From contig NZ_JBFBVU010000001.1 of assembly GCF_040689105.1 (NCBI RefSeq), forward strand, positions 323,131 to 387,130: a stretch of 64,000 nt of DNA, given 5' to 3'. Positions 1 through 8,082 of the stretch are shown here, piece by piece (the first letter of the stretch is position 1; every line of letters begins with the position of its first letter). Source of the DNA: Meridianimarinicoccus marinus. Its GTDB lineage: Bacteria > Pseudomonadota > Alphaproteobacteria > Rhodobacterales > Rhodobacteraceae. The position numbers and the translations under genes were made by a program. The notes under the pieces are model-generated. The model made no database searches and was not told the origin of the DNA. It saw only the letters and a list, made by a program, of their open reading frames with translations.

Positions 1-964
1 GCGCCCCGGTCAAGCGGGCGATCATCTCGGCCAGATCGCGCACGCGGTGGGTTTCGGTCATCTGGTTGAAGATCTTCACCCGGTCGCCCGTTTGCGGCGC
101 ATCGCCAAGGGCCAGATCGATGCAGCGCACGCTGTCCTGGATGTGGATGAAGGCGCGGGTCTGACCGCCGGTGCCATGCACGGTCAACGGATAGTCGATG
201 GCGGCCTGAATGAGAAACCGGTTCAGCACGGTGCCATAGTCGCCGTCATAGTCGAACCGGTTGATCAGCTGTGCATGCCGCCGGGTCTGATCGGTATGGG
301 TGCCCCAGACGATGCCCTGATGCAGGTCGGTGATCCGCAGCCCGTCGTTCTGGGCATAGAACTGGAACAGGATCTGATCGAGGCTCTTGGTCATGTGGTA
401 GATCGAGCCGGGGCGGGTGGGATAGAGGATCTCCATCCCTTTCTTCTCGCCGTCAAGATTCTCGATCTCGACATCCAGATAGCCTTCGGGGATGGCCGCG
501 CCGACCGAGGAATAGCCGTAGACGCCCATGGTGCCCAGATGCACCAGATGCGCGTCGATGCCGGTTTCCACCAGTGCGTTCAGCAGGTTGTGGGTGGCCC
601 CGACATTGTTGTTGACGGTGTAACTCTTGTGGCGATCCGTCTTCATCGAATAGGGCGCGGCGCGCTGTTCGGCGAAATGGATCACGGCGTCAGGGCGATG
701 GTCTCGCAGCCAGTCGCACAGGCGGTCGTATTCCCTGGCCAGATCGATCAGGTGGAATTGAAGGGTCTCGCCCGAGACCTCTTTCCAGATCCGGCAACGC
801 TCCTGAATGCTGTCCATGGGGGTCAGCGACTGCACGCCCAGTTCGGTGTCGATCCAGCGGCGCGAGAGGTTGTCGATGATGTGCACCTCGTGCCCCTGAT
901 GGGACAGGTGCAGAACCGTGGGCCAGCCGACAAATCCGTCTCCGCCCAGAACCGCGATCTTCAT
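1..964 (-). CDS. sqdB: UDP-sulfoquinovose synthase (partial, runs off left edge)
   Basis: Makes UDP-sulfoquinovose from UDP-glucose and sulfite, the head-group donor for the phosphorus-free sulfolipid SQDG. The 321 visible residues start at ATG 964; the C-terminus lies outside the window. A Rossmann motif GGDGFVGW is at residues 7-14, and the extended SDR catalytic set is visible as LGTMG (Thr145) and YHMTK (Tyr189, Lys193). Family-typical stretches such as FAEQRAAPYSM, DLHQGIVWG and GTVLNRF separate it from ordinary sugar-nucleotide epimerases. It lies 111 bp downstream of btaB on the same strand, with a possible Pho box in that gap. The neighbouring betaine-lipid genes support a role in phosphate-sparing lipid exchange. 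Identification is by recognised family sequence. Confidence 0.92.
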   Translation of the reverse strand, partial: MKIAVLGGDGFVGWPTVLHLSHQGHEVHIIDNLSRRWIDTELGVQSLTPMDSIQERCRIWKEVSGETLQFHLIDLAREYDRLCDWLRDHRPDAVIHFAEQRAAPYSMKTDRHKSYTVNNNVGATHNLLNALVETGIDAHLVHLGTMGVYGYSSVGAAIPEGYLDVEIENLDGEKKGMEILYPTRPGSIYHMTKSLDQILFQFYAQNDGLRITDLHQGIVWGTHTDQTRRHAQLINRFDYDGDYGTVLNRFLIQAAIDYPLTVHGTGGQTRAFIHIQDSVRCIDLALGDAPQTGDRVKIFNQMTETHRVRDLAEMIARLTGA

Positions 965-1049
965 GGGTACGCTCCGTTTCCTTCGGTCACCGGGGCCGGG
1001 GTCGCCCCGCGTCTTATCTTGGGCTAGGCGATGATGGCGCCAATGTCGA

Positions 1050-1067
1050 ATGAAACAAATGCGACAG
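1050..1067 (-). promoter_or_regulatory. Possible Pho box upstream of sqdB (weak)
   Basis: Read on the minus strand the bases are CTGTCGC-ATTT-GTTTCAT: two 7-mers repeated at 11-bp spacing, each 5/7 to the PhoB half-site CTGTCAT. It lies in the btaB-sqdB gap, 86 bp before the sqdB start. Alone it would be weak; the lipid-remodelling context raises its interest. Confidence 0.35.
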
Positions 1068-1075
1068 AAGGTGTA

Positions 1076-1726
1076 TCAATTGTGGGTGATTGTTCCCAAG
1101 ACCGCATAACCGCGAAACATGTGGTGCACGCGGGCAGTCCCGCCGGTGTCGCGCGCCAACCCGGTCAGAACCTGTTCCAGATCGGCGCGGGGGGTGACGT
1201 GGAATTTCTCCAGCCAGGCCTGCAAGCCTTTGAAAAACCAACTCGGAAGCTGCCCGGACTGGCCGAAGTCCACCACGTGCAACTGCCCGCCGGGGGCAAG
1301 GTGGCGCAGGGATTCGCGCAGGGCGCCTTGCCAGTCGGGGATCATCGACAGCGAATAACTCAACACGATGCGGTCGAATTGCGCCTGGCCAAAGCCTGCG
1401 TCGGGGTCGAAGGCGCAGGCATCCGCCTGTATCAATCTGGCGCGCTCGGCCATACCGGCGCGGCTCAGGCTGGCGCGCGCGGTGGTCAGCATTTCGCTGG
1501 AAATATCCAGACCGTAAAGCCGGGCCTCGGGATGGCTCCGGCCGATCTTCACCAGATTGCGCCCGGTGCCGCAGGCGACCTCAAGCACCGATCCGCCGGG
1601 GGGCACGTCCAGATCGGCGATCAACTGGTCGCGGCCCAGAAGGTAATATTTGCGAGTCACGTCGTAGACATACCGCTGGTAGCGATAGACCTGATCCATC
1701 AACTGGTCGTGGCTGTGCGTGCTCAT
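1076..1726 (-). CDS. btaB: BtaB-type SAM-dependent N-methyltransferase for betaine lipid
   Basis: 216 residues. The expected activity is three successive S-adenosylmethionine-dependent methylations of the homoserine head group made by BtaA, giving the betaine lipid DGTS. SAM motif I is VLEVACGTGRN at residues 47-57, followed by the acidic YGLDIS motif and a post-motif LSYSLSMIPDW typical of the BtaB/PmtA-like class. ATG 1726 is chosen because it lies 4 bp past the btaA stop and fits the family N-terminus; the frame stays open 13 codons further upstream into btaA. It is the last gene of plcP-btaA-btaB. A phosphatidylethanolamine methyltransferase is the closest alternative, but adjacency to btaA makes BtaB much more likely. 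Confidence 0.9.
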   Translation of the reverse strand: MSTHSHDQLMDQVYRYQRYVYDVTRKYYLLGRDQLIADLDVPPGGSVLEVACGTGRNLVKIGRSHPEARLYGLDISSEMLTTARASLSRAGMAERARLIQADACAFDPDAGFGQAQFDRIVLSYSLSMIPDWQGALRESLRHLAPGGQLHVVDFGQSGQLPSWFFKGLQAWLEKFHVTPRADLEQVLTGLARDTGGTARVHHMFRGYAVLGTITHN

Positions 1727-1730
1727 CGGC

Positions 1731-2960
1731 CTATCCGTCGAACGTGTAAAGATGCACGCCGCCATAGATCGCCGAGCGGTCCTGCTCCCACATCCGGCGC
1801 GACAGATCCGGATGATAGGTCCAGCGGTCCAGAAGGGCCGGGGCGACGCGGCCCGGCAGGATGTCCGGGGTGCCGCCGGTGCGGAACAGCACGCGGGCGC
1901 CGGGGGTGGCGGTGCGGGTGATCTGGGTCCACAGCGCGTTGAGTTGCGCGTCGGTCATCCAGTCCTGTGCGTCCAGCAGCACATAGGCTTGCTTGCTGGC
2001 CTCGGGCAGACCGGCCAGCATGTCGGTGAGCGAGCGGTTGACCACGGTGGCACGGGCCGCGCCCTTGCGCACGGCGTCGAAATGCGCGGCTTCCAGATAG
2101 GGTGGAACCGGGCCGGTGCCGTCGTCCTTGTAGCCCCGGTTGAACGCGGCCCAGGCAAAGTAATTCTCCTGGATGGGAAAATCGCACATCAGCTTGCGGG
2201 TGCGTTCCTTCAGCACCGGCACGATGTCACCGCCGCCGTCGCGGGCCAGTTTCTCGAACTGCGCGGGGGGGATGCCCAGCCCGAACAGCGCCGCCCGTTG
2301 CCGGGCCAGCACGCGCACCGCCTTGTTGGCGAACAGCGGCGCGATCTCGGCGTCGAAGAAGGCGCGCTGCTGGTCCAGCGAGGTCGCGGCCAGAAGCGGC
2401 GCATAGTTCACGCCCCCCAGCCGAGACACAGCGTGCATGGCGGCGATGAACCGTCCCAGCGCGCCATGGCGATACAGCCCCCGGCGGAACATGTTGATGC
2501 GCCGGCCCAGCAGACCCTGCTTGCTGTCCCACCAGCGGCGGCTTTCGGCATCCAGCACCGGCGCGATGAATTCGCGATAGAGCGCGATGTTACTGTCCTT
2601 GTCCGCATGGCCCAGAAAGTCATAGAATGTGCGATGATCGGGCAGGGTTTGTGCGGCGGCCAGTTTCAGCCGCACCAGCGCCACATGCGCCGGCGACAGA
2701 TCCACCGCCGTGATCGAGGCCGGGCTGGCGGTCAGATAGGACATCAGGTTGCAGCCGCCCGAGGCGATGCAGACGATGTTGTCCTCGGGCCCGAGGTCCA
2801 GACCGACCATGTCGGCCACCGGGTCTTCCCAGATCTGGGCATAGACAAGCCCCTGGAACAGTTTCGAGAACACCCGTTCCTGCAATCCGGTGCGGCTGAG
2901 CGCAGAATTCTGGTGAACGGCGCCGCCCAACTGCACACGGGCGAGATCGGTTTGCGTCAT
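1731..2960 (-). CDS. btaA: BtaA: SAM:diacylglycerol 3-amino-3-carboxypropyltransferase
   Basis: 409 residues. It transfers the aminocarboxypropyl group of S-adenosylmethionine to diacylglycerol, the first step of DGTS betaine lipid synthesis at the membrane. Recognisable features are YAQIWEDPVADM near residue 45, the SAM-binding IVCIASGGCNLMSYL region, a C-terminal TGGTPDILPGR segment, and a length matching Rhodobacter BtaA (about 410 residues). ATG 2960 is preceded by AAAGG and lies 20 bp after the plcP stop; btaB follows 4 bp downstream, so the three genes form one operon. Its substrate diacylglycerol is what a PlcP phospholipase would release from phospholipids, which gives the gene order a direct metabolic sense. 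Confidence 0.93.
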   Translation of the reverse strand: MTQTDLARVQLGGAVHQNSALSRTGLQERVFSKLFQGLVYAQIWEDPVADMVGLDLGPEDNIVCIASGGCNLMSYLTASPASITAVDLSPAHVALVRLKLAAAQTLPDHRTFYDFLGHADKDSNIALYREFIAPVLDAESRRWWDSKQGLLGRRINMFRRGLYRHGALGRFIAAMHAVSRLGGVNYAPLLAATSLDQQRAFFDAEIAPLFANKAVRVLARQRAALFGLGIPPAQFEKLARDGGGDIVPVLKERTRKLMCDFPIQENYFAWAAFNRGYKDDGTGPVPPYLEAAHFDAVRKGAARATVVNRSLTDMLAGLPEASKQAYVLLDAQDWMTDAQLNALWTQITRTATPGARVLFRTGGTPDILPGRVAPALLDRWTYHPDLSRRMWEQDRSAIYGGVHLYTFDG

Positions 2961-2980
2961 GGGATGCCTTTCATGGCCGC

Positions 2981-3835
2981 TCAGGCGGCGGGTTCGGAGT
3001 CTTGGGTCTTGTCGTGGGAAAGCGCGCCGCGTTCGGACGCCTTGGCCTTCAGCTTGCGGCGATGGTTGGCCTGGCGGGTCTTGCGGGCCCAGTCGATCAG
3101 CTTCAGCGTGCCGTCGGGAAGTTCGACAATGGCGGTGCAGCTTTCCACCCAGTCGCCGCAATTGACGTATTCCACATCGCCGACCTGGGTCAGCTCGGCC
3201 TTGTGAATATGGCCGCAGATGATCCCGTCATAGCCGCCGCGCGCGGCCTCATCGGCCAGCACGGATTCGTATTCGCCGATGAAGTTCACCGCGCGCTTGA
3301 CGGTCTGCTTGGCCCAGTTGGACAGCGACCAGTATTGCCCGCCCCACAACCGCCGCACCCGGTTGAGCCATGTGTTGGCCCCCAGCACGAATTTATAAGC
3401 GCGGTCCCCCAGGTGGGCGAGCCATTTAGCGTTCAGCACCACCACGTCGTACTGGTCGCCATGGGTCACCAGAAAGCGCCGCCCGTCGGCGGTCAGATGC
3501 TCATGGGTGATCTTGACCTCGATGCCGCCGAAATGGGTGCCCACATAGCTGCGCATGATCTCGTCATGGTTGCCGGGGATGTAGACGATGGGCACCCCGG
3601 CATGGGCCTTGGCCAGCAGCGCCTCGATGACGTTGTTGTGCGATTGCGGCCAGTGCCAGCCGCGCCGCAGCCGCCAGCCGTCGAAAATGTCGCCGACCAG
3701 AACGATCTTGTCCGCGTCGTGGCTGCGCAGGAAATCCAGCAGCATGTCGGCCTGGCAGCCCCGCGTTCCGAGGTGAATGTCGGACAGGAAAAGCGTGCGA
3801 TACCGGGGCCGGCGGGAAGGAGCATCGGGCGTCAT
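2981..3835 (-). CDS. plcP: PlcP-type metallophosphoesterase (phospholipase C for lipid remodelling)
   Basis: 284-residue calcineurin-like phosphoesterase related to UDP-2,3-diacylglucosamine hydrolase. Metal-binding motifs are SDIH (18-21), GDIFDGW (48-54), GNHDE (88-92), HGD (125-127) and GHIH (208-211). Family members named PlcP, known from Sinorhizobium and marine heterotrophic bacteria, cleave phospholipids to diacylglycerol under phosphate stress. Assignment as PlcP rather than a lipid A enzyme is inferred from its position as first gene of the btaA-btaB operon and from GTCA repeats 25-53 bp upstream. Those repeats sit very close to ATG 3835 and no strong ribosome site is visible, so the message may be leaderless or start slightly downstream. 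Confidence 0.85.
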   Translation of the reverse strand: MTPDAPSRRPRYRTLFLSDIHLGTRGCQADMLLDFLRSHDADKIVLVGDIFDGWRLRRGWHWPQSHNNVIEALLAKAHAGVPIVYIPGNHDEIMRSYVGTHFGGIEVKITHEHLTADGRRFLVTHGDQYDVVVLNAKWLAHLGDRAYKFVLGANTWLNRVRRLWGGQYWSLSNWAKQTVKRAVNFIGEYESVLADEAARGGYDGIICGHIHKAELTQVGDVEYVNCGDWVESCTAIVELPDGTLKLIDWARKTRQANHRRKLKAKASERGALSHDKTQDSEPAA

Positions 3836-3860
3836 GGCTCAGCCCATACGCCAAGGATGG

Positions 3861-3888
3861 TGACGCAACCATGACAAAGGGTGACGCA
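3861..3888 (-). promoter_or_regulatory. Candidate Pho box upstream of plcP
   Basis: On the minus strand three GTCA cores occur in a row (TGCGTCA, TTTGTCA, TGCGTCA) with spacings of 10 and 11 bp. The pair TTGTCAT-GGTT-GCGTCAC fits the PhoB direct-repeat layout CTGTCAT-N4-CTGTCAT at 11 of 14 positions when a final C or T is allowed. It lies 25 bp before the annotated plcP start. Site type is inferred. Confidence 0.5.
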
Positions 3889-3920
3889 GGCGGCTCCTTG
3901 CCGAAGCATGCCCGGCCGGG

Positions 3921-5522
3921 TCAGGCGCGCTTGCCGGGCCGGAGCCCGCCACGGGGGCGGCTGCGGGAATAGCGCGACAGCAGCGCCTCGAGCCGGGTGC
4001 GTTCGAACGGCTTGGGCAGGAAGGCATCCATGCCGGCGCTGAGATAGCTGTTCTGGTCGCGCACATGCGCCGAACAGCCGATGATCGGCACCTCGCCGAT
4101 GGGGCCCGCATCGCGGATTTCCTTGGTCGCCTTGATGCCGTCCATATGCGGCATCATCACGTCCATGATGACCAGATCGAACTTCTTGCGCTTGACCGCG
4201 TTGACCGCATGCAGCCCGTTCTCGGCGATGGTCACCCGGTGGCCCAACTCGGTCAGCAGATCCTGCATCAGGGCGCGGCTCATGTCGTTGTCTTCGGCCA
4301 CGAGGATATCCAGCCCGGCGGGACGTGGTTCGGGATCGACGATGGTCGGCACCGATTTGGCCTTGTCTGCGGCCGTGTCGGCGCATTCATACCCGACATC
4401 CAGTTCGAAGAAGAAGGTCGAGCCTTCGCCGGGCCGCGATTGCACGCCGACCTTGGCCTCCATCGCGGTGGCGATCTCGTGACAGATCGACAGGCCCAGC
4501 CCCCAGCCGGTGGAGGTGTTGGAAAACCCCGAGCCGACCTGCACGAAGGGGCGGAACAGCTGCGCCACCTGGTCTTCGGTCATGCCAGGACCGGTGTCGT
4601 CGACCTCGAAGCGGATGGTCATGCGGTCGCCGTCACGGGCGACCTCTTCGACCGACAGGGTGATGCGGCCTTCACGGGTGTATTTCACCGCGTTGGCCAG
4701 ATAGTTGTTCAGCACCTGCTGGATGCGCGAGCGGTCCGAGATAATCCGGGCGGGCAGGCCCTGATCCTTGGCGATCCGCATCCGCAGACCCTTTTCGTTG
4801 GCGCCGGTCTGCCACCAGTCGGCGATCTGCGCCAGGAAACAGTCCAGATCGAAGATCTCGCGCGCGACCTTCAACTGTCCGGTTTCGATCTGGCTGAGAT
4901 CCAGCAGGTCGTTGAGCATCTTCATCAGGGTGCTGCCCGCACTCTGGATCGCGTCGACATGGCTTTGGCGGCGGTCGTCCAGCCCCGACATCTTCAGCAG
5001 TTGGGTGAAGCCGAGAATGGCATTCATCGGCGTGCGGATCTCGTGGCTCATGGCGGCCAGGAAACGGGACTTGGCCTTGCTGGCCTCTTCGGCCTCGGCG
5101 ATGGCGGCGCGCAGGGCGGCCTGGGTCGCGCGGGCCTCGGAGTTGTCGTACATCACCGCCAGCGCCCGCTTGATGCGGCCATCGGTGCCCATATGCGCCT
5201 TGGCCGACAGCACCACAGGCAGGGCGGTGCCGTCCTTGCGCCGGAATTCATACTCGGCCCCGTCCATGGTGCCGCGGGCGCGAAATTCCTGCTCGACCTG
5301 CGCCAGCGCCTTGGCCTGGCTGTCCGGCGTCAGGAAATCGAACGAGGGTTTGCCGATCATCTCGTCGGCGGCATAGCCCAGGGCTTCGGCCATGAACTCG
5401 CTGACCCGCACGACGCGCCAGTCGGCGTCGACGGAAATCATGTAGATGGGGGCCTGATCGAAGAATGCGTCGAAGGCTGCGTCCGAATTGCCGGTCCACT
5501 GGTTCAACAAGACACGCTTCAT
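3921..5522 (-). CDS. PAS-containing hybrid sensor histidine kinase
   Basis: 533 residues with no membrane segment. A PAS domain spans about residues 18-125, the HisKA domain carries MSHEIRTP with phospho-acceptor His160, an HATPase domain has the N box (NNYLANAVKY) and G boxes (DDTGPGM, GWGLGLSI), and a C-terminal receiver (404-525) has DNDMS acidic residues, phospho-acceptor Asp454 (LVIMDVMMP) and Lys504. ATG 5522 is preceded by GGGAGTGG; an upstream ATG at 5558 lacks a better site. It is 85 bp upstream of plcP on the same strand, but the Pho-box-like repeats suggest plcP has its own promoter. Signal and output partner are unknown. Confidence 0.85.
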   Translation of the reverse strand: MKRVLLNQWTGNSDAAFDAFFDQAPIYMISVDADWRVVRVSEFMAEALGYAADEMIGKPSFDFLTPDSQAKALAQVEQEFRARGTMDGAEYEFRRKDGTALPVVLSAKAHMGTDGRIKRALAVMYDNSEARATQAALRAAIAEAEEASKAKSRFLAAMSHEIRTPMNAILGFTQLLKMSGLDDRRQSHVDAIQSAGSTLMKMLNDLLDLSQIETGQLKVAREIFDLDCFLAQIADWWQTGANEKGLRMRIAKDQGLPARIISDRSRIQQVLNNYLANAVKYTREGRITLSVEEVARDGDRMTIRFEVDDTGPGMTEDQVAQLFRPFVQVGSGFSNTSTGWGLGLSICHEIATAMEAKVGVQSRPGEGSTFFFELDVGYECADTAADKAKSVPTIVDPEPRPAGLDILVAEDNDMSRALMQDLLTELGHRVTIAENGLHAVNAVKRKKFDLVIMDVMMPHMDGIKATKEIRDAGPIGEVPIIGCSAHVRDQNSYLSAGMDAFLPKPFERTRLEALLSRYSRSRPRGGLRPGKRA

Positions 5523-5625
5523 TTCCACTCCCGCACCGGCGACGGTGGCTGCCCGCAAACGGACCCGTCGCGTCCGCTACTATGCCGGGACTGCGGCAAG
5601 TTGTCCAGAAGCGGAGCGCCCGACC

Positions 5626-7344
5626 TTAGTCGCGCACGCCCGAGAACCGCGCTTGCCAATCCTCGCGATCCTCGTCCGCGATCTTGGCGAACAGGACCTC
5701 GGGCACGGTGAAGGCATGGCCGGGCTGCATCCGGTCCAGTGCCTTGCGCACATCCTCGGGCCAGGGGCTGTCGCCCAGGGCCATCGCCTCGGTCAGCTTG
5801 GCGCTGGCGTCGGGGATGAAGGGCGCCGACAAGGCCGCGTAGAGCCCGATCAGGTTCAGCGCCAGACGGACCACAGCGGCGGCAGCCTCGGGGTCGGTCT
5901 TGAACTGCGCCCAGGGGGCGGCGTCCTGCAGGTATTCGTTGCCCAGCACCCAGATCGCCCGCAATTCGGCGGCGGCCTTGCGGATCTCGATGGCGTCCAT
6001 GTGGTCTTGGTAGGCGGCGACGCGGGTTTCCAGCGCCGCGATCAGCGCTTCTTCGCGGTCGCCATAGGTGCCGCCGGCAGGCACTTCCTCGCCGAATTTC
6101 GACCGGCAGAACTTGGTGATCCGGCTGACGAAATTGCCCAGAACATCGGCCAGATCCTTGTTCACGCTGGTCTGGAAATTCTCCCAGGTGAATTCGCTGT
6201 CGGAGTTTTCCGGCGCATGGCTGAGCAGCCACCAGCGCCAGTAGTCGCTGGGCAGGATGTCCAGCGCCTGATCCATGAACACGCCGCGCCCCTGGCTGGT
6301 CGAGAACTGACCACCATCGTAGTTCAGGTAGTTGAAGGACTTGATGTAATCCACCAGCTTCCACGGATCGCCCGAGCCCTTGATCGTCGCCGGGAAGCTG
6401 AGCGTGTGGAACGGCACGTTGTCCTTGCCCATGAACTGCACATAGCGCACGTCGTCGGCACCCTTGTCGGTGCGCCACCAGCGTTCCCAGTCGACCTCGG
6501 TCTTGCCGTTGGCCTCGGCCCATTCGGCGCTGGCCGCGATATATTCGATGGGGGCGTCGAACCAGACGTAGAAAACCTTGCCTTCCATGCCGGGCCAGTC
6601 GGCCTCGCCGCGTTTGACCGGCACGCCCCAATCCAGATCGCGGGTGATGCCGCGATCCTGCAGGCCGTCGCCGTCGTGCAGCCATTTCTTGGCGATCGAG
6701 GTGGTCAGCACCGGCCAATCGGTCTTGGAGGAGATCCAGGCGTCCAGATCATCCTTCAGGGCGGACTGGCGCAGGTACAGATGCTTGGTCTCGCGCACTT
6801 CAAGGTCGGTCGAGCCGGAAATGGCCGAGCGCGGGTCGATCAGGTCGGTGGGATCCAGCTGCTTGGTGCAATTCTCGCACTGGTCGCCGCGCGCCTTGTC
6901 ATAGCCGCAGTTGGGGCAGGTTCCCTCGATATAGCGGTCGGGCAGGAAGCGGCCATCGGCGTGGGAATAGACCTGACGCTCGCTGACTTCCTCGATCAGC
7001 CCGTTGTCGGCCAGCCGGCCCGCGAAATACTGGGTCAGCTTGTGGTTCTGCGGGCTGGAGGAGCGTCCGAAGTGATCGAAAGACAGGCGGAACCCTTCGG
7101 CCAGCGCCGATTGGGTCTTGTGCATCGCGGCGCAATATTCGGCCACCGGTTGGCCGGCCTTGGCGGCGGCCAGTTCGGCGGGGGTGCCGTGTTCGTCGGT
7201 GGCGCAAAGGAACATGACTTCGTTGCCGCGGGCACGCTGGTAGCGGGCATAGAGATCGGCCGGCAACTGGCTGCCCACCAGATTGCCCAGATGCTTGATC
7301 CCATTGATATAGGGGATCGCCGAAGTGATCAGAATTCGTGCCAT
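5626..7344 (-). CDS. metG: Methionyl-tRNA synthetase
   Basis: 572 residues. Charges initiator and elongator tRNA-Met in the cytoplasm. The HIGH-type signature is SAIPYINGIKHLGN near the N-terminus, and a zinc knuckle reads CPNCGYDKARGDQCENC. The KMSKS loop is replaced by FSTSQ in GGQFSTSQGRG, a divergent form, followed by DYWRWWLLSHAPEN. The protein lacks the C-terminal tRNA-binding domain of the 677-residue E. coli enzyme. ATG 7344 is chosen because the family starts with ARILITSAIPYING; the frame runs open for 42 codons upstream through the non-coding gap into the yceI gene. Confidence 0.95.
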   Translation of the reverse strand: MARILITSAIPYINGIKHLGNLVGSQLPADLYARYQRARGNEVMFLCATDEHGTPAELAAAKAGQPVAEYCAAMHKTQSALAEGFRLSFDHFGRSSSPQNHKLTQYFAGRLADNGLIEEVSERQVYSHADGRFLPDRYIEGTCPNCGYDKARGDQCENCTKQLDPTDLIDPRSAISGSTDLEVRETKHLYLRQSALKDDLDAWISSKTDWPVLTTSIAKKWLHDGDGLQDRGITRDLDWGVPVKRGEADWPGMEGKVFYVWFDAPIEYIAASAEWAEANGKTEVDWERWWRTDKGADDVRYVQFMGKDNVPFHTLSFPATIKGSGDPWKLVDYIKSFNYLNYDGGQFSTSQGRGVFMDQALDILPSDYWRWWLLSHAPENSDSEFTWENFQTSVNKDLADVLGNFVSRITKFCRSKFGEEVPAGGTYGDREEALIAALETRVAAYQDHMDAIEIRKAAAELRAIWVLGNEYLQDAAPWAQFKTDPEAAAAVVRLALNLIGLYAALSAPFIPDASAKLTEAMALGDSPWPEDVRKALDRMQPGHAFTVPEVLFAKIADEDREDWQARFSGVRD

Positions 7345-7426
7345 TGGTCGCTGTCCCATCTGCTGCCGTTGCCCGACCGCGCCCGTGTAACGCAGCTTTG
7401 CGGCAAGGGCCAGATGGCGTGGAGGG

Positions 7427-7996
7427 TCAGGGCGCCTCGATCCGCGCAAGGATGCGCAACCCGACCACATCGCCGACCAGATCGCTGTAGCCGGATGCCC
7501 CGAAATCGCTGCGCCGGATCTGGCCGGTCAGCAGCACCGACAGTCGGCTCAGGTCGCCCGCTCCGGTGCCGCGCTGGCGATAGATCTGCGCGTCCAGCAC
7601 CAGCGGGCGGGTGACGCCGCGCAGGGTGACATCGCCGGTGATCCGCGCGCCGCCCGTAAGGGCCGTGACCCTGCGCGAGACGAAGCGGATGATGGGAAAG
7701 CGGGCGGTGTCCAGTACTTGCGGCGATTTCAGCGCCTGCGTGACGAAGCCGACGTTGGTGCGGCTGCGGGCGGCGTCCAGTTCGACCACCGCGCGCGAGT
7801 TGGCCACCCGGTCGAAATCCAGCCGCAGATCGGCGCGGACGACCGGCATGGTGCCGGTGCCGGGGGTGCCGCCCAGCGAGTAGGTGAATTCCACCGTCGA
7901 GTTGGAGGTATCCAGCGCATAGTCGCGCGGCTCGGCCAGCAGCGGACCAAGGGGGAGCAGGATCAGAAGGACAAGCAGGCGGGTCAGTCGGGACAT
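7427..7996 (-). CDS. YceI-family periplasmic lipocalin-like protein
   Basis: 189 residues. The N-terminal stretch SRLTRLLVLLILLPLGPLLA is a signal peptide with probable cleavage before EPRDYALD. The mature part begins with the YceI hallmark (YALDTSNSTVEFTYS) and contains RFVSRRV and GDVTLRGVTRPLVLD, the usual strand motifs of this beta-barrel family that binds isoprenoid or other hydrophobic ligands. It shares a strand with metG (82 bp apart) and with the ImuA-like gene. The ligand is not known. Confidence 0.85.
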   Translation of the reverse strand: MSRLTRLLVLLILLPLGPLLAEPRDYALDTSNSTVEFTYSLGGTPGTGTMPVVRADLRLDFDRVANSRAVVELDAARSRTNVGFVTQALKSPQVLDTARFPIIRFVSRRVTALTGGARITGDVTLRGVTRPLVLDAQIYRQRGTGAGDLSRLSVLLTGQIRRSDFGASGYSDLVGDVVGLRILARIEAP

Positions 7997-8082
7997 GCAT
8001 CAGTGGTAGCGCAGAACCGGGCCGCGTCGGGGAAACTTTTTCGTGTCACGGCGCGTGGTTGCGTGGCCGTGAGGCCGGGCCG

